A DNA stretch of 64,000 nt. Source: Pseudomonadota bacterium. Its GTDB lineage: Bacteria; Pseudomonadota; Alphaproteobacteria; Sphingomonadales; Sphingomonadaceae. A model generated the notes under the pieces. It was not told where the DNA came from and made no database searches. It saw only the letters and a program-made list of their open reading frames with translations. Numbering within the stretch: the first letter of the stretch is position 1; the number at the start of each line of letters is the position of its first letter. Positions 19,268 to 28,855 of the stretch are shown here, in pieces. Location: positions 29,700-93,699 of the forward strand of contig JAJZQN010000013.1 in NCBI GenBank assembly GCA_021847605.1. Reading direction: 5' to 3'. Position numbers and translations under genes: made by a program.

Positions 19268-20152
19268 TTACTGAACCCGCGTCACGGTAAAGCCCTGCGC
19301 CTCCAGCAGTTGGATCAGATTTTCCCGACCCGTCAGGTGTCCCGCACCGACTGCGATAAAGGGTTTTCCTTTCATCCCGTCGATCACCTTCACCCAGTCG
19401 CGGTTGCGCGCGACGAGGATCGCTTCCTCGACGACCGGGTCGGGTTGCTCGCCAATCTGGTCTTCCTTGGCGATCGCCTCCATATCGCCTTTCAGCCAGG
19501 CATTGAGGATGCGGTCATAGAGCGCCTTCATCCCCTTGGCCTCATGCACGCTCTGGACCAGCAGCCTGGTTTGTGCGGCTGCGGGCAAGGTGTCGAAGGC
19601 GGCAAATTGCCGTTCGACCGTCTCCAGCCCCTTGATCGGCTTGTCAGCCTTTTTAAAGGCGGTGATCAGCGCGGGTTCGACGCCATCATCCTGACTGACA
19701 TGCAGCGATTGCTGGCTGGCGGCGGACAACAGCATCGCCGCAGCCCAGCTTTCATAACCGGACAAGGCTTGCGCGCTGGTGCCGCTGTCACTCAATATTT
19801 TCAGTAACTGGGCCTTATCCTGTTCCGGCACACGCTGCTCCAGCGCAGGCAGGTCGGGGCTGCGGCCCATTTTTTCGAACAGGCTCAGCGTCTTTTGCGG
19901 GTCCTGCAAATCCGCCGCCTCCAGCACCAGTCGGTCGGCCTCTGCCATGGCATCCTTGATCGGTTGCGTTTCCCACGCGACCCCGCTGGGCAGAACATGG
20001 ATCGTCCCCATCAGCCATGCTTTCAGGTCGCCGCGCTGGACCTGCCATAAGGCAGGGCCGCCGCCCTGTGGCGGCTGAGGCGGGGGTGCCTTGCTGCACG
20101 CGGCGGCCAGAGTGAGGGTGAACAGGGCAAGGAAGCGGGTGAACAGGCGCAT
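19268..20152 (-). CDS. TraB/GumN family lipoprotein (paralogue 2)
   Basis: A 294-residue envelope protein of the TraB/GumN (Tiki-like) family, whose members carry two GxxH motifs proposed to bind metal for proteolysis. Both are present: MGTIHVLPSG near the start and VGAGHLTGREN near the end. The N-terminus MRLFTRFLALFTLTLAAACSK has a lipobox-like AAAC, so it is probably membrane-anchored. The start is placed at MRLF, 8 bases after the preceding gene's stop, making it the second gene of a tandem pair; the track ORF extends wrongly into that upstream gene. The substrate is unknown. Confidence 0.85.
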   Translation of the reverse strand: MRLFTRFLALFTLTLAAACSKAPPPQPPQGGGPALWQVQRGDLKAWLMGTIHVLPSGVAWETQPIKDAMAEADRLVLEAADLQDPQKTLSLFEKMGRSPDLPALEQRVPEQDKAQLLKILSDSGTSAQALSGYESWAAAMLLSAASQQSLHVSQDDGVEPALITAFKKADKPIKGLETVERQFAAFDTLPAAAQTRLLVQSVHEAKGMKALYDRILNAWLKGDMEAIAKEDQIGEQPDPVVEEAILVARNRDWVKVIDGMKGKPFIAVGAGHLTGRENLIQLLEAQGFTVTRVQ

Positions 20153-20160
20153 GATAGAAA

Positions 20161-21066
20161 TTACTCCGCCACGCGCCGCGATGCGACGCCCAAAGCCTTC
20201 AACTGATCCTGCACGCTGCCCTTGCCGGCCAGATGCCCGGCGCCCACCGCAATGAAGACGGTGCCCGGCTGATTTAGTCGCGCCTTGATCCATTTCGCCC
20301 AATTGGCGTTGCGCCCCACCAGCAGAACCTGTGCCAGTTCCGGCGTGGCCTCCAGCGATTCGTTCATGGATTTGGCCAACTTGTCGGGTTTCCCCGCCTG
20401 CCAATATTTCAGCAGATCGGCAAATTCCGTCTCCATGTCTGGCAGGCCATCGACGGTCGCGTTCAGAAATTCGATCTGCTGCTCCATCGGCAGGCCTGCG
20501 AAAAAGCCGATCTGTTCCTGCACCGTCTCCAGCGCGCCGACCTTCTTGCCTGCGCTCTGCGCTGATGCGCGCAATATCTTTTCGGCGCCAAGGTCGCTCT
20601 TATATCCCAGCCGCTCCAGCGGGGCGACCGACAGGGCCATGCCGCTCATCCATGGATAGAACATCTCGAACGTTTGCCATGGCAGGCCGTTTTCCTGCAT
20701 CGCCGCCTGATATTTGCCGCGTGCTTCCGGTGCCAGGCGGTCCGACAATTTTACCCCATCCTTCGCCAGCGCCATCGTCGCCATGGTCGTGCCGATCGCT
20801 TGTGGATCGTCCGGCTCGATGATTTCCAGCATCAGTTCGTCCGACGTATCGAACGCCTTTTTCACATTGCCGCCAAACCAGTCGATCCCCGGCTTCATCA
20901 CATGGACCGTGCCGAACAGGTAGATGGTGGTGTCCTCATCCTTCACCTGCCACAGGGCGGGCTTGGCGATGATGGTGGACGGGGCGGTGCTGCGGGCCTG
21001 AACGCTCGCGCCGGTCAGCAACAACAGGGCGGCAAAGGCACGGGCCAGAAAGCGATGGATCGTCAT
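20161..21066 (-). CDS. TraB/GumN family protein (paralogue 1)
   Basis: A 301-residue exported protein with signal peptide [24 protein letters not shown]. Like its downstream neighbour it has the paired GxxH motifs ([11 protein letters not shown] and [11 protein letters not shown]) of the TraB/GumN family. The two genes share the same layout but have diverged strongly, indicating an old tandem duplication. It has a signal peptidase I-type leader, while paralogue 2 looks like a lipoprotein, so the two probably differ in envelope location. It is divergent from glyQ across about 150 bases. Confidence 0.86.
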   Translation of the reverse strand: MTIHRFLARAFAALLLLTGASVQARSTAPSTIIAKPALWQVKDEDTTIYLFGTVHVMKPGIDWFGGNVKKAFDTSDELMLEIIEPDDPQAIGTTMATMALAKDGVKLSDRLAPEARGKYQAAMQENGLPWQTFEMFYPWMSGMALSVAPLERLGYKSDLGAEKILRASAQSAGKKVGALETVQEQIGFFAGLPMEQQIEFLNATVDGLPDMETEFADLLKYWQAGKPDKLAKSMNESLEATPELAQVLLVGRNANWAKWIKARLNQPGTVFIAVGAGHLAGKGSVQDQLKALGVASRRVAE

Positions 21067-21214
21067 GCCCCTTCAATGGGGAGCGTCGCGGAGAAGGGCA
21101 AGCGGCTTAACCCTGTTTGCCCGATGGTCCCCGCGCCTTTTCCTTGACCGTTTCGGCCCCATGCGCCAAGGCGCGAACCCAAGTAAAACGGCTCATTATC
21201 GACGAGGACTATTC

Positions 21215-22087
21215 GTGGCCGAAGGCAAAGTGCTTTCCTTTCAGGACCTGATCCTGACCCTGCATGCCTATTGGGGGAAACAGGGTTGCGTCATCCTGCA
21301 ACCGCTCGACATGGAAGTGGGCGCAGGCACATTCCACCCGGCGACCACGCTGCGCAGCCTTGGTCCCAATGCCTGGAATGCCGCCTATGTGCAGCCCAGC
21401 CGTCGCCCGACCGATGGTCGCTATGGCGAAAACCCCAACCGGCTCCAGCATTATTACCAGTATCAGGTGATCATGAAGCCGTCGCCGGCGAACCTTCAGG
21501 ACCTGTATCTGGGTTCGCTCAAGGAAATCGGCATCGATCCGCTGGTCCATGACATCCGCTTCGTCGAGGATGACTGGGAAAGCCCGACGCTGGGCGCCTG
21601 GGGACTTGGCTGGGAAGTGTGGTGCGACGGCATGGAAGTCACGCAATTCACCTATTTCCAGCAGATGGGTGGTTTCGACTGCAAGCCGGTCGCGGGCGAA
21701 CTCACCTACGGCCTTGAACGCCTCGCCATGTATATTCAGGGCGTCGACAGCGTCTATGACCTCAAATTCAACGATGCGGGCGTCACCTATGGCGATGTCT
21801 TCCTCGAAAATGAGCGGCAGATGTCGAAATGGAATTTCGAGGTCGCCGATACCGAAAAGCTGTTCCGCTGGTTCAAGGATTGCCGCGCGGAATATGACCA
21901 GTGCATCGCCAATGGCGTTCCGCTTGCCGCCTTTGAACAGGCGATCAAGGCCAGCCATACCTTCAACCTGCTTCAGGCGCGCGGCGTAATCTCCGTGCAG
22001 GAGCGTGCCAGCTATATGGGGCAGGTGCGCGACATGGCGAAGGGTAGCTGCGAGAAGTGGATGGAAGTGAACGGGTGGGCCGCATAA
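21215..22087 (+). CDS. glyQ: Glycyl-tRNA synthetase alpha subunit
   Basis: Catalytic subunit of the heterotetrameric class II glycyl-tRNA synthetase. The GTG start ([20 protein letters not shown]) has CGAGGA just upstream and gives 290 residues, the family length; the track's first 50 codons are not part of the protein. Typical stretches are [19 protein letters not shown] and [19 protein letters not shown]. The beta-subunit gene follows after about 100 bases that hold a palindromic repeat. Confidence 0.95.
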   Translation: MAEGKVLSFQDLILTLHAYWGKQGCVILQPLDMEVGAGTFHPATTLRSLGPNAWNAAYVQPSRRPTDGRYGENPNRLQHYYQYQVIMKPSPANLQDLYLGSLKEIGIDPLVHDIRFVEDDWESPTLGAWGLGWEVWCDGMEVTQFTYFQQMGGFDCKPVAGELTYGLERLAMYIQGVDSVYDLKFNDAGVTYGDVFLENERQMSKWNFEVADTEKLFRWFKDCRAEYDQCIANGVPLAAFEQAIKASHTFNLLQARGVISVQERASYMGQVRDMAKGSCEKWMEVNGWAA

Positions 22088-22103
22088 TGACTATGGTTGA
22101 ATT

Positions 22104-22177
22104 CGTCATCCCAGCGAAGGCTGGGATCTCAGGCGATCTGGCACCCCGGCCGATGGCGGCCCCGGCCTTCGCCGGGG
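22104..22177. repeat. Palindromic intergenic repeat between glyQ and glyS
   Basis: Two adjacent hairpins: TCCCAGC-GAAG-GCTGGGA (22109-22126) and CCCCGGC-CTTC-GCCGGGG (22160-22177). The sequence GTCATCCCAGCGAAGGCTGG is of the common alphaproteobacterial dispersed palindrome type. It ends 16 bases before the glyS start, just before its ribosome-binding site. Confidence 0.75.
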
Positions 22178-22193
22178 CATCGGAGGAAATCGC

Positions 22194-24386
22194 ATGAGCG
22201 ATTTCCTCCTCGAATTGCGCTGCGAGGAAATTCCTGCGCGCATGCAGTTGAAGGCGTCCGACGATCTTGCCCGCCTCTTCGCCGAGGAACTGGGCAAGGC
22301 TGGTCTCAAGCCCGCCGCCATCGACAGCTTCGTCACTCCGCGCCGTCTGGCGCTGATTGCCCGCGATCTGCCGCTCGAAACTGCGGCCGTCAGCGAGGAA
22401 TTCAAAGGCCCGCGCACCAGCGCGCCCGCGCAGGCGCTCGAAGGCTTCTTGCGTAAGACCGGCCTGACGCAGGATCAGCTTGAGGATCGCGACGGCGTCT
22501 GGTTCGCCGTGGTGAACAAGCCCGGCCGCGCCACCGCCGACGTGCTGGCGCAGGCCGTGCCGGCTGTCGTGCGCGCCTTCCCATGGCCCAAGTCGATGCG
22601 TTGGGGCACCGCCAGCCAGACGACCGAAAGCCTGCGCTGGGTCCGTCCGTTGCAGGGCATTATCGCGCTGCTGGGCGGCGAGGTTGTGGACATTGAGATA
22701 GACGGGATCGTCGCAGGTCGCGAAACCGTTGGCCATCGCTTCCATTCGACTGGTCCGGTCAGCATCGACGGCGCCGATGATTATGTCGAAAAGCTGCGCG
22801 CCGCCTATGTCATCGCCTGCCATCAGGAGCGGCAGGCGATTATCGCGGCAAAGGCCGATGAGGCTGCCGCCGCCCATGGCTATAGCGTGATCGAGGATCA
22901 GGGGCTGGTCGCCGAAAATGCGGGACTGACCGAGTGGCCGGTGCCGCTGCTGGGCGATTTCGATCCGGCATTTCTTGAGGTTCCACCTGAAGTCATTCAG
23001 TTAACCCTGCGTATCAACCAGAAATATTTCGTTCTGCGCGATGCGGATGGCAAACTGGCGCCTGCCTTCATCTGTACCGCCAATATCGAAGCGAAGGATG
23101 GCGGTGCCGCGATTGTCACTGGCAATCGCAAGGTGCTGGCTGCGCGCCTGTCCGACGCTCGTTTCTTCTGGGAGCAGGATCGCAAGATCGCGCTCGCCGA
23201 TCAGGCGAAAAAGCTGGAGCGCATCACCTTCCACGAAAAGCTCGGCACCGTCGCCGACAAGGTGGAGCGTGTCGCGAAACTGGCCCGCTGGCTGGTGGAA
23301 GAGGACATCGTCAAGGGCGCCGACGCGGATCAGGCTGAACAGGCCGCCCGCCTTGCCAAGGCCGATCTCGTCACTGAAATGGTTGGCGAGTTCCCGGAAT
23401 TACAAGGTGTTATGGGCGGTTATTATGCCCGCGCCGAAGGATTGCCGGATGCTATCGCCGACGCGATCCGTGATCATTATAAACCCGTCGGACAGGGGGA
23501 TGACGTGCCGACCGCGCCGGTCACGGTGGCGGTTTCGCTGGCGGACAAGCTGGATACGCTGGTCGGCTTCTTCGGCATCGAACAGGGGCCGACCGGATCG
23601 AAGGATCCCTTCGCCCTGCGTCGCGCGGCCCTGTCGGTCCTGCGCCTGCTCGACCGGAATGGTCTGCGCCTGAAACTCAAACAGGCTCATGCCTTTGCCT
23701 TGAGCGATCATGTCTATCGTCACGTCTTCCTCAACACCAAGGCGCTGGCCGATGTCGACGCGCAGACACTAGCGAAATTCGGCCTCGATGCGTCCAAGGT
23801 GACGGACGTCGAATGGCAGGCCGCCAATCTGGGGCGCCCCGAGATCAAGTCCTTCGTCAGTGCCTTTGCGGCGTCGGACGTGCCGTTCCTCGACTTCTTC
23901 GCCGATCGCCTCAAGGTCCAGCAGAAGGAAGCGGGCGTTCGCCACGACCTGATCGACGCGGTGTTCGCGCTGGGTGGCGAAGATGACCTCGTCCGTCTGC
24001 TCGCGCGGGTGAAGGCGTTGCAGTCCTTTGTCGCCACCGACGATGGCGCGAACCTGCTCGCGGGGTACAAGCGCGCCGCCAACATCCTGAAAAAAGAGGT
24101 GATCGATTCCGCCATCGCGCCGGCCGCGCCGTCGGAGGCGGATGAGATCGCGCTGGCGCAGGCGCTCGATGCGGCGGAACCGCTGGCTGCTACGGCCGTT
24201 CAGGATGAGCGTTTCGAGGATGCGATGGCTGCCCTTGCATCCCTGCGCGCGCCGATCGACGCTTTCTTTGAGACGGTGACGGTCAATGATTCCGACCCGG
24301 CCAAGCGCTCGGCTCGTCTTGCGCTTCTTGCGCGGGTGCGAAATGCGGTACACACCGTGGCGGACTTTTCGAAAATTACAGGCTGA
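22194..24386 (+). CDS. glyS: Glycyl-tRNA synthetase beta subunit
   Basis: Non-catalytic, tRNA-binding subunit of the alpha2beta2 glycyl-tRNA synthetase. At 730 residues it has the usual length, beginning MSDFLLELRCEEIPARMQ, the conserved family start, with GGAGG upstream. It contains RMRWG-like KSMRWGT, the HD-like central region and a C-terminal anticodon-binding domain (VNDSDPAKRSARLALLARV). It is functionally inseparable from glyQ immediately upstream. Confidence 0.95.
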   Translation: MSDFLLELRCEEIPARMQLKASDDLARLFAEELGKAGLKPAAIDSFVTPRRLALIARDLPLETAAVSEEFKGPRTSAPAQALEGFLRKTGLTQDQLEDRDGVWFAVVNKPGRATADVLAQAVPAVVRAFPWPKSMRWGTASQTTESLRWVRPLQGIIALLGGEVVDIEIDGIVAGRETVGHRFHSTGPVSIDGADDYVEKLRAAYVIACHQERQAIIAAKADEAAAAHGYSVIEDQGLVAENAGLTEWPVPLLGDFDPAFLEVPPEVIQLTLRINQKYFVLRDADGKLAPAFICTANIEAKDGGAAIVTGNRKVLAARLSDARFFWEQDRKIALADQAKKLERITFHEKLGTVADKVERVAKLARWLVEEDIVKGADADQAEQAARLAKADLVTEMVGEFPELQGVMGGYYARAEGLPDAIADAIRDHYKPVGQGDDVPTAPVTVAVSLADKLDTLVGFFGIEQGPTGSKDPFALRRAALSVLRLLDRNGLRLKLKQAHAFALSDHVYRHVFLNTKALADVDAQTLAKFGLDASKVTDVEWQAANLGRPEIKSFVSAFAASDVPFLDFFADRLKVQQKEAGVRHDLIDAVFALGGEDDLVRLLARVKALQSFVATDDGANLLAGYKRAANILKKEVIDSAIAPAAPSEADEIALAQALDAAEPLAATAVQDERFEDAMAALASLRAPIDAFFETVTVNDSDPAKRSARLALLARVRNAVHTVADFSKITG

Positions 24387-24556
24387 GGAAACAGAATTTC
24401 GAAACGCGCGACTATTGTGCGAAGTTAGGACATGATTGGTTCTATCCGTTCGTGTAATATCGCGCTATTCACTACCATATTATTGCAGCGCACAATCTTA
24501 GTCGGCAATTCAGTGCAGGGAGCGCCGGAACCATGATTACAACGGATGAGGCCATT

Positions 24557-27235
24557 ATGAGCGACACCACGACCCGTTATGTTTACCGTTTCGGGGGTGG
24601 CGTCAACGATGGGGGCAATGGTGACAAGAACTTGCTGGGGGGCAAGGGCGCGAACCTGGACGGAATGGCGGCCATCGGCCTGCCGGTTCCTCCGGGTTTC
24701 ACCATCACTACGGAAATGTGTACCCGCTATTATACCGATGGCGGCGTTTATCCCGACAGCCTGAAGGCGGAAGTCGCCAACGGCATCGCCCATATCGAAT
24801 CCATCACCGGCAAGAAATTCGGCGATGCGGCCGATCCGCTGCTGGTGTCGGTCCGTTCGGGCGCGCGCATTTCGATGCCCGGTATGATGGACACGGTCCT
24901 CAACCTTGGCCTCAACGACGAAACCGTCCTCGGCCTTGCCGCCGCCAGCGGCGACGAACGATTCGCGTGGGACAGCTATCGTCGCTTCATCCAGATGTAT
25001 TGCGACGTCGTTCTGGAACTCGACCATGGCGCGTTCGAGGAAGCGCTCGAAATCGCCAAGGAAGATCAGGGCTATAGCCTCGATACCGAAATGACCGCCG
25101 ACGACTGGAAAGCGCTCGTCACCGAATATAAGGCATTGGTCGCCAAGCTGTGGGACAAGCCGTTCCCGCAGGACGTGCATGACCAGCTTTGGGGCGCGAT
25201 CAGCGCCGTGTTCGGTTCGTGGCAGGCCGACCGTGCAAAGGTCTATCGCCGCCTGAACTCGATCCCGGGCGACTGGGGCACCGCCGTCAACGTACAGGCG
25301 ATGGTGTTCGGCAATATGGGCGATACCTCGGCGACCGGCGTGGCCTTCACGCGCGATCCGGCCACTGGCGAAAACGCCTATTATGGCGAATATCTGATCA
25401 ACGCGCAGGGTGAAGACGTGGTGGCGGGCATCCGCACGCCGCAATATCTGACCAAGCAGGCGCGCGAGCGGGCAGGGGCCAAGCCGCTGTCGATGGAAGA
25501 GGCGATGCCGGAAACCTATGCCGAACTGGCGAATGTGTTCCAGATCCTTGAAACCCATTATCGCGACATGCAGGACATCGAATTCACGGTGCAGCAGGGC
25601 AAGCTGTGGATGCTGCAAACCCGTTCGGGCAAGCGCACCGCCAAGGCCGCGTTGAAGATCGCCGTGGAAATGGCGAACGAAGGCCTGATTTCCGAAGAAG
25701 AAGCCGTCGCTCGCGTCGATCCCGCCGCGCTTGACCAGCTTCTGCACCCGACCCTCGATCCCAAGGCACCGCGCGACGTACTGACCAAGGGGCTTCCTGC
25801 TTCGCCGGGTGCCGCGTCGGGCGCGATCGTGTTCGATGCCGATACCGCCGAACATCGCAACGAAATGGGCGATTCGGTCATCCTGGTTCGTGTCGAAACC
25901 AGCCCGGAAGATATTCATGGCATGCACGCGGCCAAGGGCATCCTGACCGCACGTGGCGGCATGACGTCGCACGCTGCCGTTGTGGCGCGCGGCATGGGCC
26001 GTCCCTGCGTATCGGGTGCTGGTAGCCTGTCGATCGACAATAAGGCGAAGATTTTGCGCATCGGAACGCGCGAGTTGAAGGAAGGCGACATCCTGACCAT
26101 CGACGGTGCCACCGGCGAAGTCATGGCGGGCGAAGTGCCGACCGTTCAGCCCGAACTGGCCGGTGATTTCGGCGTGCTGATGGGCTGGGCCGACAAGGTT
26201 CGTCGCCTGAAGGTGCGCGCAAACGCCGAAACGCCGCTTGACTGCCAGACCGCCCGAGATTTCGGTGCGGAAGGCGTAGGCCTGTGCCGTACCGAGCATA
26301 TGTTCTTCGACGCAGCCCGCATCACCGCCGTGCGCGAGATGATTTTGGCGGACACCGAAAAGGGCCGCCGCGTCGCGCTCGACAAACTGCTGCCGGAACA
26401 GCGTGACGATTTCGCGCAGATTTTCATGGTGATGGCGGGCCTGCCCGTCACCATCCGTCTGCTCGATCCGCCGTTGCACGAATTCCTGCCGCATGGCGAA
26501 GCGGAATTTGAGGAAGTGGCCAAGGCGGCCGGCGTCAGCGTCGATACGCTGAAGCGTCGCGCATCCGAACTGCATGAATTCAACCCCATGCTGGGCCATC
26601 GCGGTTGCCGTCTGGGCGTCACCTATCCCGAAATCTACGAGATGCAGGCTCGCGCCATTTTTGAGGCCGCGCTGATCATCAAGAAGCGTTCGGGCGAAGC
26701 GCCGATCCCCGAAGTCATGATCCCGCTCGTCGCGACCAAGAAAGAGCTGGAACTGATGAAGGCGATCGTCGATCGCGTCGCGCAGGAAGTCTTTGCAGAA
26801 CAGGGCGCCAGCGTCGAATATCTGGTCGGCACCATGATCGAACTGCCGCGCGCTGCGCTGAAGGCCGGGGAAATCGCCGAAGTCGGTGAATTCTTCTCCT
26901 TCGGCACCAACGATCTGACGCAGACCACCATCGGTATCAGCCGTGACGACGCCGGTCGTTTCCTGACGCAATATGTGGACAAGGGCATCTTCGCCCGTGA
27001 TCCGTTCGTCAGCATCGATGTGGAGGGTGTCGGCCAGCTTATCGAACTGGCGGCCGAACGTGGTCGTGCGACCCGTTCGGGCATCAAGCTGGGCATCTGC
27101 GGCGAGCATGGCGGCGATCCGGCTTCGATCGCCTTCTGCGAACAGACCGGCCTCGATTATGTCTCGGCCTCGCCCTATCGCGTTCCCATCGCACGCCTCG
27201 CGGCCGCGCAGGCCGCGCTGGCGAAGAAGGGCTGA
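24557..27235 (+). CDS. ppdK: Pyruvate, phosphate dikinase
   Basis: Reversibly converts pyruvate, ATP and Pi to phosphoenolpyruvate, AMP and PPi, linking glycolysis and gluconeogenesis. The domain order is complete: an N-terminal ATP-grasp domain (GGVNDGGNGDKNLLGGKGAN, then LVSVRSGARISMPGMMDTVL), the phosphohistidine domain with LTARGGMTSHAAVVARGMG, and the PEP/pyruvate-binding barrel with the catalytic Cys in LGICGEHGGDP. I start at MSDTTTRYVYRF, which has GGATGAGG five bases upstream; the ATG at 24533 is an in-frame alternative eight codons earlier. A strong terminator follows. Confidence 0.95.
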   Translation: MSDTTTRYVYRFGGGVNDGGNGDKNLLGGKGANLDGMAAIGLPVPPGFTITTEMCTRYYTDGGVYPDSLKAEVANGIAHIESITGKKFGDAADPLLVSVRSGARISMPGMMDTVLNLGLNDETVLGLAAASGDERFAWDSYRRFIQMYCDVVLELDHGAFEEALEIAKEDQGYSLDTEMTADDWKALVTEYKALVAKLWDKPFPQDVHDQLWGAISAVFGSWQADRAKVYRRLNSIPGDWGTAVNVQAMVFGNMGDTSATGVAFTRDPATGENAYYGEYLINAQGEDVVAGIRTPQYLTKQARERAGAKPLSMEEAMPETYAELANVFQILETHYRDMQDIEFTVQQGKLWMLQTRSGKRTAKAALKIAVEMANEGLISEEEAVARVDPAALDQLLHPTLDPKAPRDVLTKGLPASPGAASGAIVFDADTAEHRNEMGDSVILVRVETSPEDIHGMHAAKGILTARGGMTSHAAVVARGMGRPCVSGAGSLSIDNKAKILRIGTRELKEGDILTIDGATGEVMAGEVPTVQPELAGDFGVLMGWADKVRRLKVRANAETPLDCQTARDFGAEGVGLCRTEHMFFDAARITAVREMILADTEKGRRVALDKLLPEQRDDFAQIFMVMAGLPVTIRLLDPPLHEFLPHGEAEFEEVAKAAGVSVDTLKRRASELHEFNPMLGHRGCRLGVTYPEIYEMQARAIFEAALIIKKRSGEAPIPEVMIPLVATKKELELMKAIVDRVAQEVFAEQGASVEYLVGTMIELPRAALKAGEIAEVGEFFSFGTNDLTQTTIGISRDDAGRFLTQYVDKGIFARDPFVSIDVEGVGQLIELAAERGRATRSGIKLGICGEHGGDPASIAFCEQTGLDYVSASPYRVPIARLAAAQAALAKKG

Positions 27236-27265
27236 TCCGGCAGCGGGTCACTGACCCAGGCAAAA

Positions 27266-27303
27266 CAGAAAGGGCGGGGAGCAATCCCCGCCCTTTCTGT
27301 TTG
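27266..27303 (+). terminator. Intrinsic terminator of ppdK
   Basis: CAGAAAGGGCGGGG / CCCCGCCCTTTCTG stem (14 base pairs) with loop AGCAAT and a short T-rich tail. The GC core and loop are the same as in the terminator after the first TonB receptor gene. The symmetric A/T flanks would let it also serve the convergent gene. Confidence 0.85.
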
Positions 27304-27363
27304 TCCGGCCGCTGTGATTATCGTGACCTTGACTTCATAGCATCATCGGGCGCTGAAACGGCC

Positions 27364-27864
27364 TCAGGCGGATGCGATCGGCCGCCCGAATAACCCTGTC
27401 TTGCGTTCGCCCTGAAGGCTGCGGGCCTGACCGCGCCAGTCATCTCGCGCGACCGTGCCCGGCGTCAGGCCAAGGCGTGCTTCCATCGTCGCTTCCTGTT
27501 CTGCGTTCATCGCCACGATCTGATCATAGCGATGATAGCCAGCTTCATTGAGAGCGATTTCACGCTGCGGGTCGATGCCGCTGATCCGACTGAGTTGGTC
27601 GCGGGCGGGCGCGCTTCCCTGCGTTGCCACAGGGGATGTAGCGACTGGGCTGACAGGGCGGGCCTGTTGCGCCTCCAGTTCGGCGATGCGCTTCTCCGTT
27701 GCCTTGTCGCGGGCCTCCTGCGCCTTCACCGTTTCGGCATGGGCGCGGCGCTCATCTCGGAAGGCCCGCTTATATTTGCCGCGCCCGCTCAGCATCAGGC
27801 CCAGTACCAGACCTATGGCCATGGCTATCAGCAACAGGGCGATCTCATTCAGCGTAAAGCTCAT
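27364..27864 (-). CDS. Single-pass membrane protein with C-terminal helix-hairpin-helix-like domain
   Basis: A 166-residue protein of unknown function. Residues 5-27 (NEIALLLIAMAIGLVLGLML) form one transmembrane helix. A charged, probably coiled-coil segment rich in Ala, Glu, Lys and Arg follows, then a Pro/Ser/Ala linker, and a C-terminal module LSRISGIDPQREIALNEAGYHRYDQIVAMN similar to the small helical domains found near NuoE and ribosomal L21-like proteins. It is convergent with ppdK. Confidence 0.65.
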   Translation of the reverse strand: MSFTLNEIALLLIAMAIGLVLGLMLSGRGKYKRAFRDERRAHAETVKAQEARDKATEKRIAELEAQQARPVSPVATSPVATQGSAPARDQLSRISGIDPQREIALNEAGYHRYDQIVAMNAEQEATMEARLGLTPGTVARDDWRGQARSLQGERKTGLFGRPIASA

Positions 27865-28007
27865 GATATGATCCTTTCCTGCCTCTTCGAACCGCCGATC
27901 GGGCCAAAGGTTTCGGACGGAAAAGCAGAAACATCATGACGGTCGCGGAAAAGTGAAAAAAGGGGCTTGCCCAATCTGCAGGACGCTTCTATCTGCGCCA
28001 CTCCAAT

Positions 28008-28084
28008 GCACCCGTAGCTCAGCTGGATAGAGCATCAGACTACGAATCTGAGGGTCGGGCGTTCGAATCGCTCCGGGTGCACCA
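28008..28084 (+). tRNA. tRNA-Arg (ACG), copy 1
   Basis: A 77-base cloverleaf including an encoded CCA. Acceptor GCACCCG pairs with CGGGTGC, the D arm contains AGCTCAGCTGGATAGAGC, the anticodon loop is CTACGAA with anticodon ACG, and the T arm has GTTCGAATC. Confidence 0.97.
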
Positions 28085-28149
28085 TTATTCCGACGACTGG
28101 ATCGGACCTCGCTCGAAAGGGCATTTGAGGTTCAGTCCATATCGTCTCC

Positions 28150-28226
28150 GCACCCGTAGCTCAGCTGGATAGAGCATCAGACTACGAATCTGAGGGTCGG
28201 GCGTTCGAATCGCTCCGGGTGCACCA
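28150..28226 (+). tRNA. tRNA-Arg (ACG), copy 2
   Basis: Identical over all 77 bases to the copy 142 bases upstream, including CCA and the next five bases (TTATT). The 65-base spacer is unrelated, so the pair looks like a tandem duplication of the gene alone. The two are probably co-transcribed. Confidence 0.97.
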
Positions 28227-28381
28227 TTATTTGCCTCAGGCGCCGGCGCGGGCATCCGCTCTCTTGGCTATCCTCGCATAAGCTCGGGTGGCCGTTCGGC
28301 CTTGCGAACCCTGACGAGTTCGTTGTCGCTCCTTGGGGTCTAGCTTTCCTTTTTCCTTCTATGTCGCTGATCGCCGCCGGA

Positions 28382-28855
28382 TCATTCCAGCCCCGCGACC
28401 AGCCCGTCGATCGCACCCTGAAGGATGTAGCTGGCGGCCAGCTTGTCGACCAGCTCGTCGCGCCGCGCACGGCTGGCATCGGCCTCCAGCAGGGTGCGCG
28501 TCACCGCCTGAGTCGACCAGCGTTCGTCCCACAATAAAATCGGATGGCCCAGATCTGCGATATTATGGGCAAAGGCGCGGCTCGACTGGCTGCGGGGCGA
28601 ATTGCTGCCATCGAGGTTGAGGGGCAGGCCGATGACCACGCCCTTCACCTGCTGCTGCTCGATGAAGGCGGCAAGGCCGATCTTGTCCTTGCTGAACTTG
28701 CCGCGATTGACCGTATAGGCCGGGCTGGCGATCGTCCAACGTGCATCGCACAGCGCCAGGCCTATCGTCTTCGTGCCGACATCCATGCCGATCAGGCGCC
28801 CGCCGTCGGGCAATGCCGCGCGAAAGGCCGCGCGATCCATCGTTACCAAAGTCAT
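28382..28855 (-). CDS. ruvX: Putative pre-16S rRNA nuclease / Holliday junction resolvase (YqgF/RuvX)
   Basis: RNase H-fold nuclease implicated in 16S rRNA 5' end maturation. The 157 residues carry the conserved acidic motifs [25 protein letters not shown] and LWDERWST, and a C-terminal [14 protein letters not shown]. The start ATG overlaps the stop of the upstream DUF3089 gene by ATGA, so translation is coupled. The tRNA-Arg pair lies convergently downstream. Confidence 0.92.
   Translation of the reverse strand: MTLVTMDRAAFRAALPDGGRLIGMDVGTKTIGLALCDARWTIASPAYTVNRGKFSKDKIGLAAFIEQQQVKGVVIGLPLNLDGSNSPRSQSSRAFAHNIADLGHPILLWDERWSTQAVTRTLLEADASRARRDELVDKLAASYILQGAIDGLVAGLE

Noticed and set aside
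24425-27109. 894-residue minus-strand ORF opposite ppdK
   Set aside because: It is the antisense shadow of a clear enzyme gene; the composition (His/Arg/Asp-rich, no family features) is typical of reverse frames in high-GC DNA.
28177-28479. 100-residue minus-strand ORF over the second tRNA-Arg and ruvX end
   Set aside because: It reads antisense through a tRNA gene; an artefact of an open frame.
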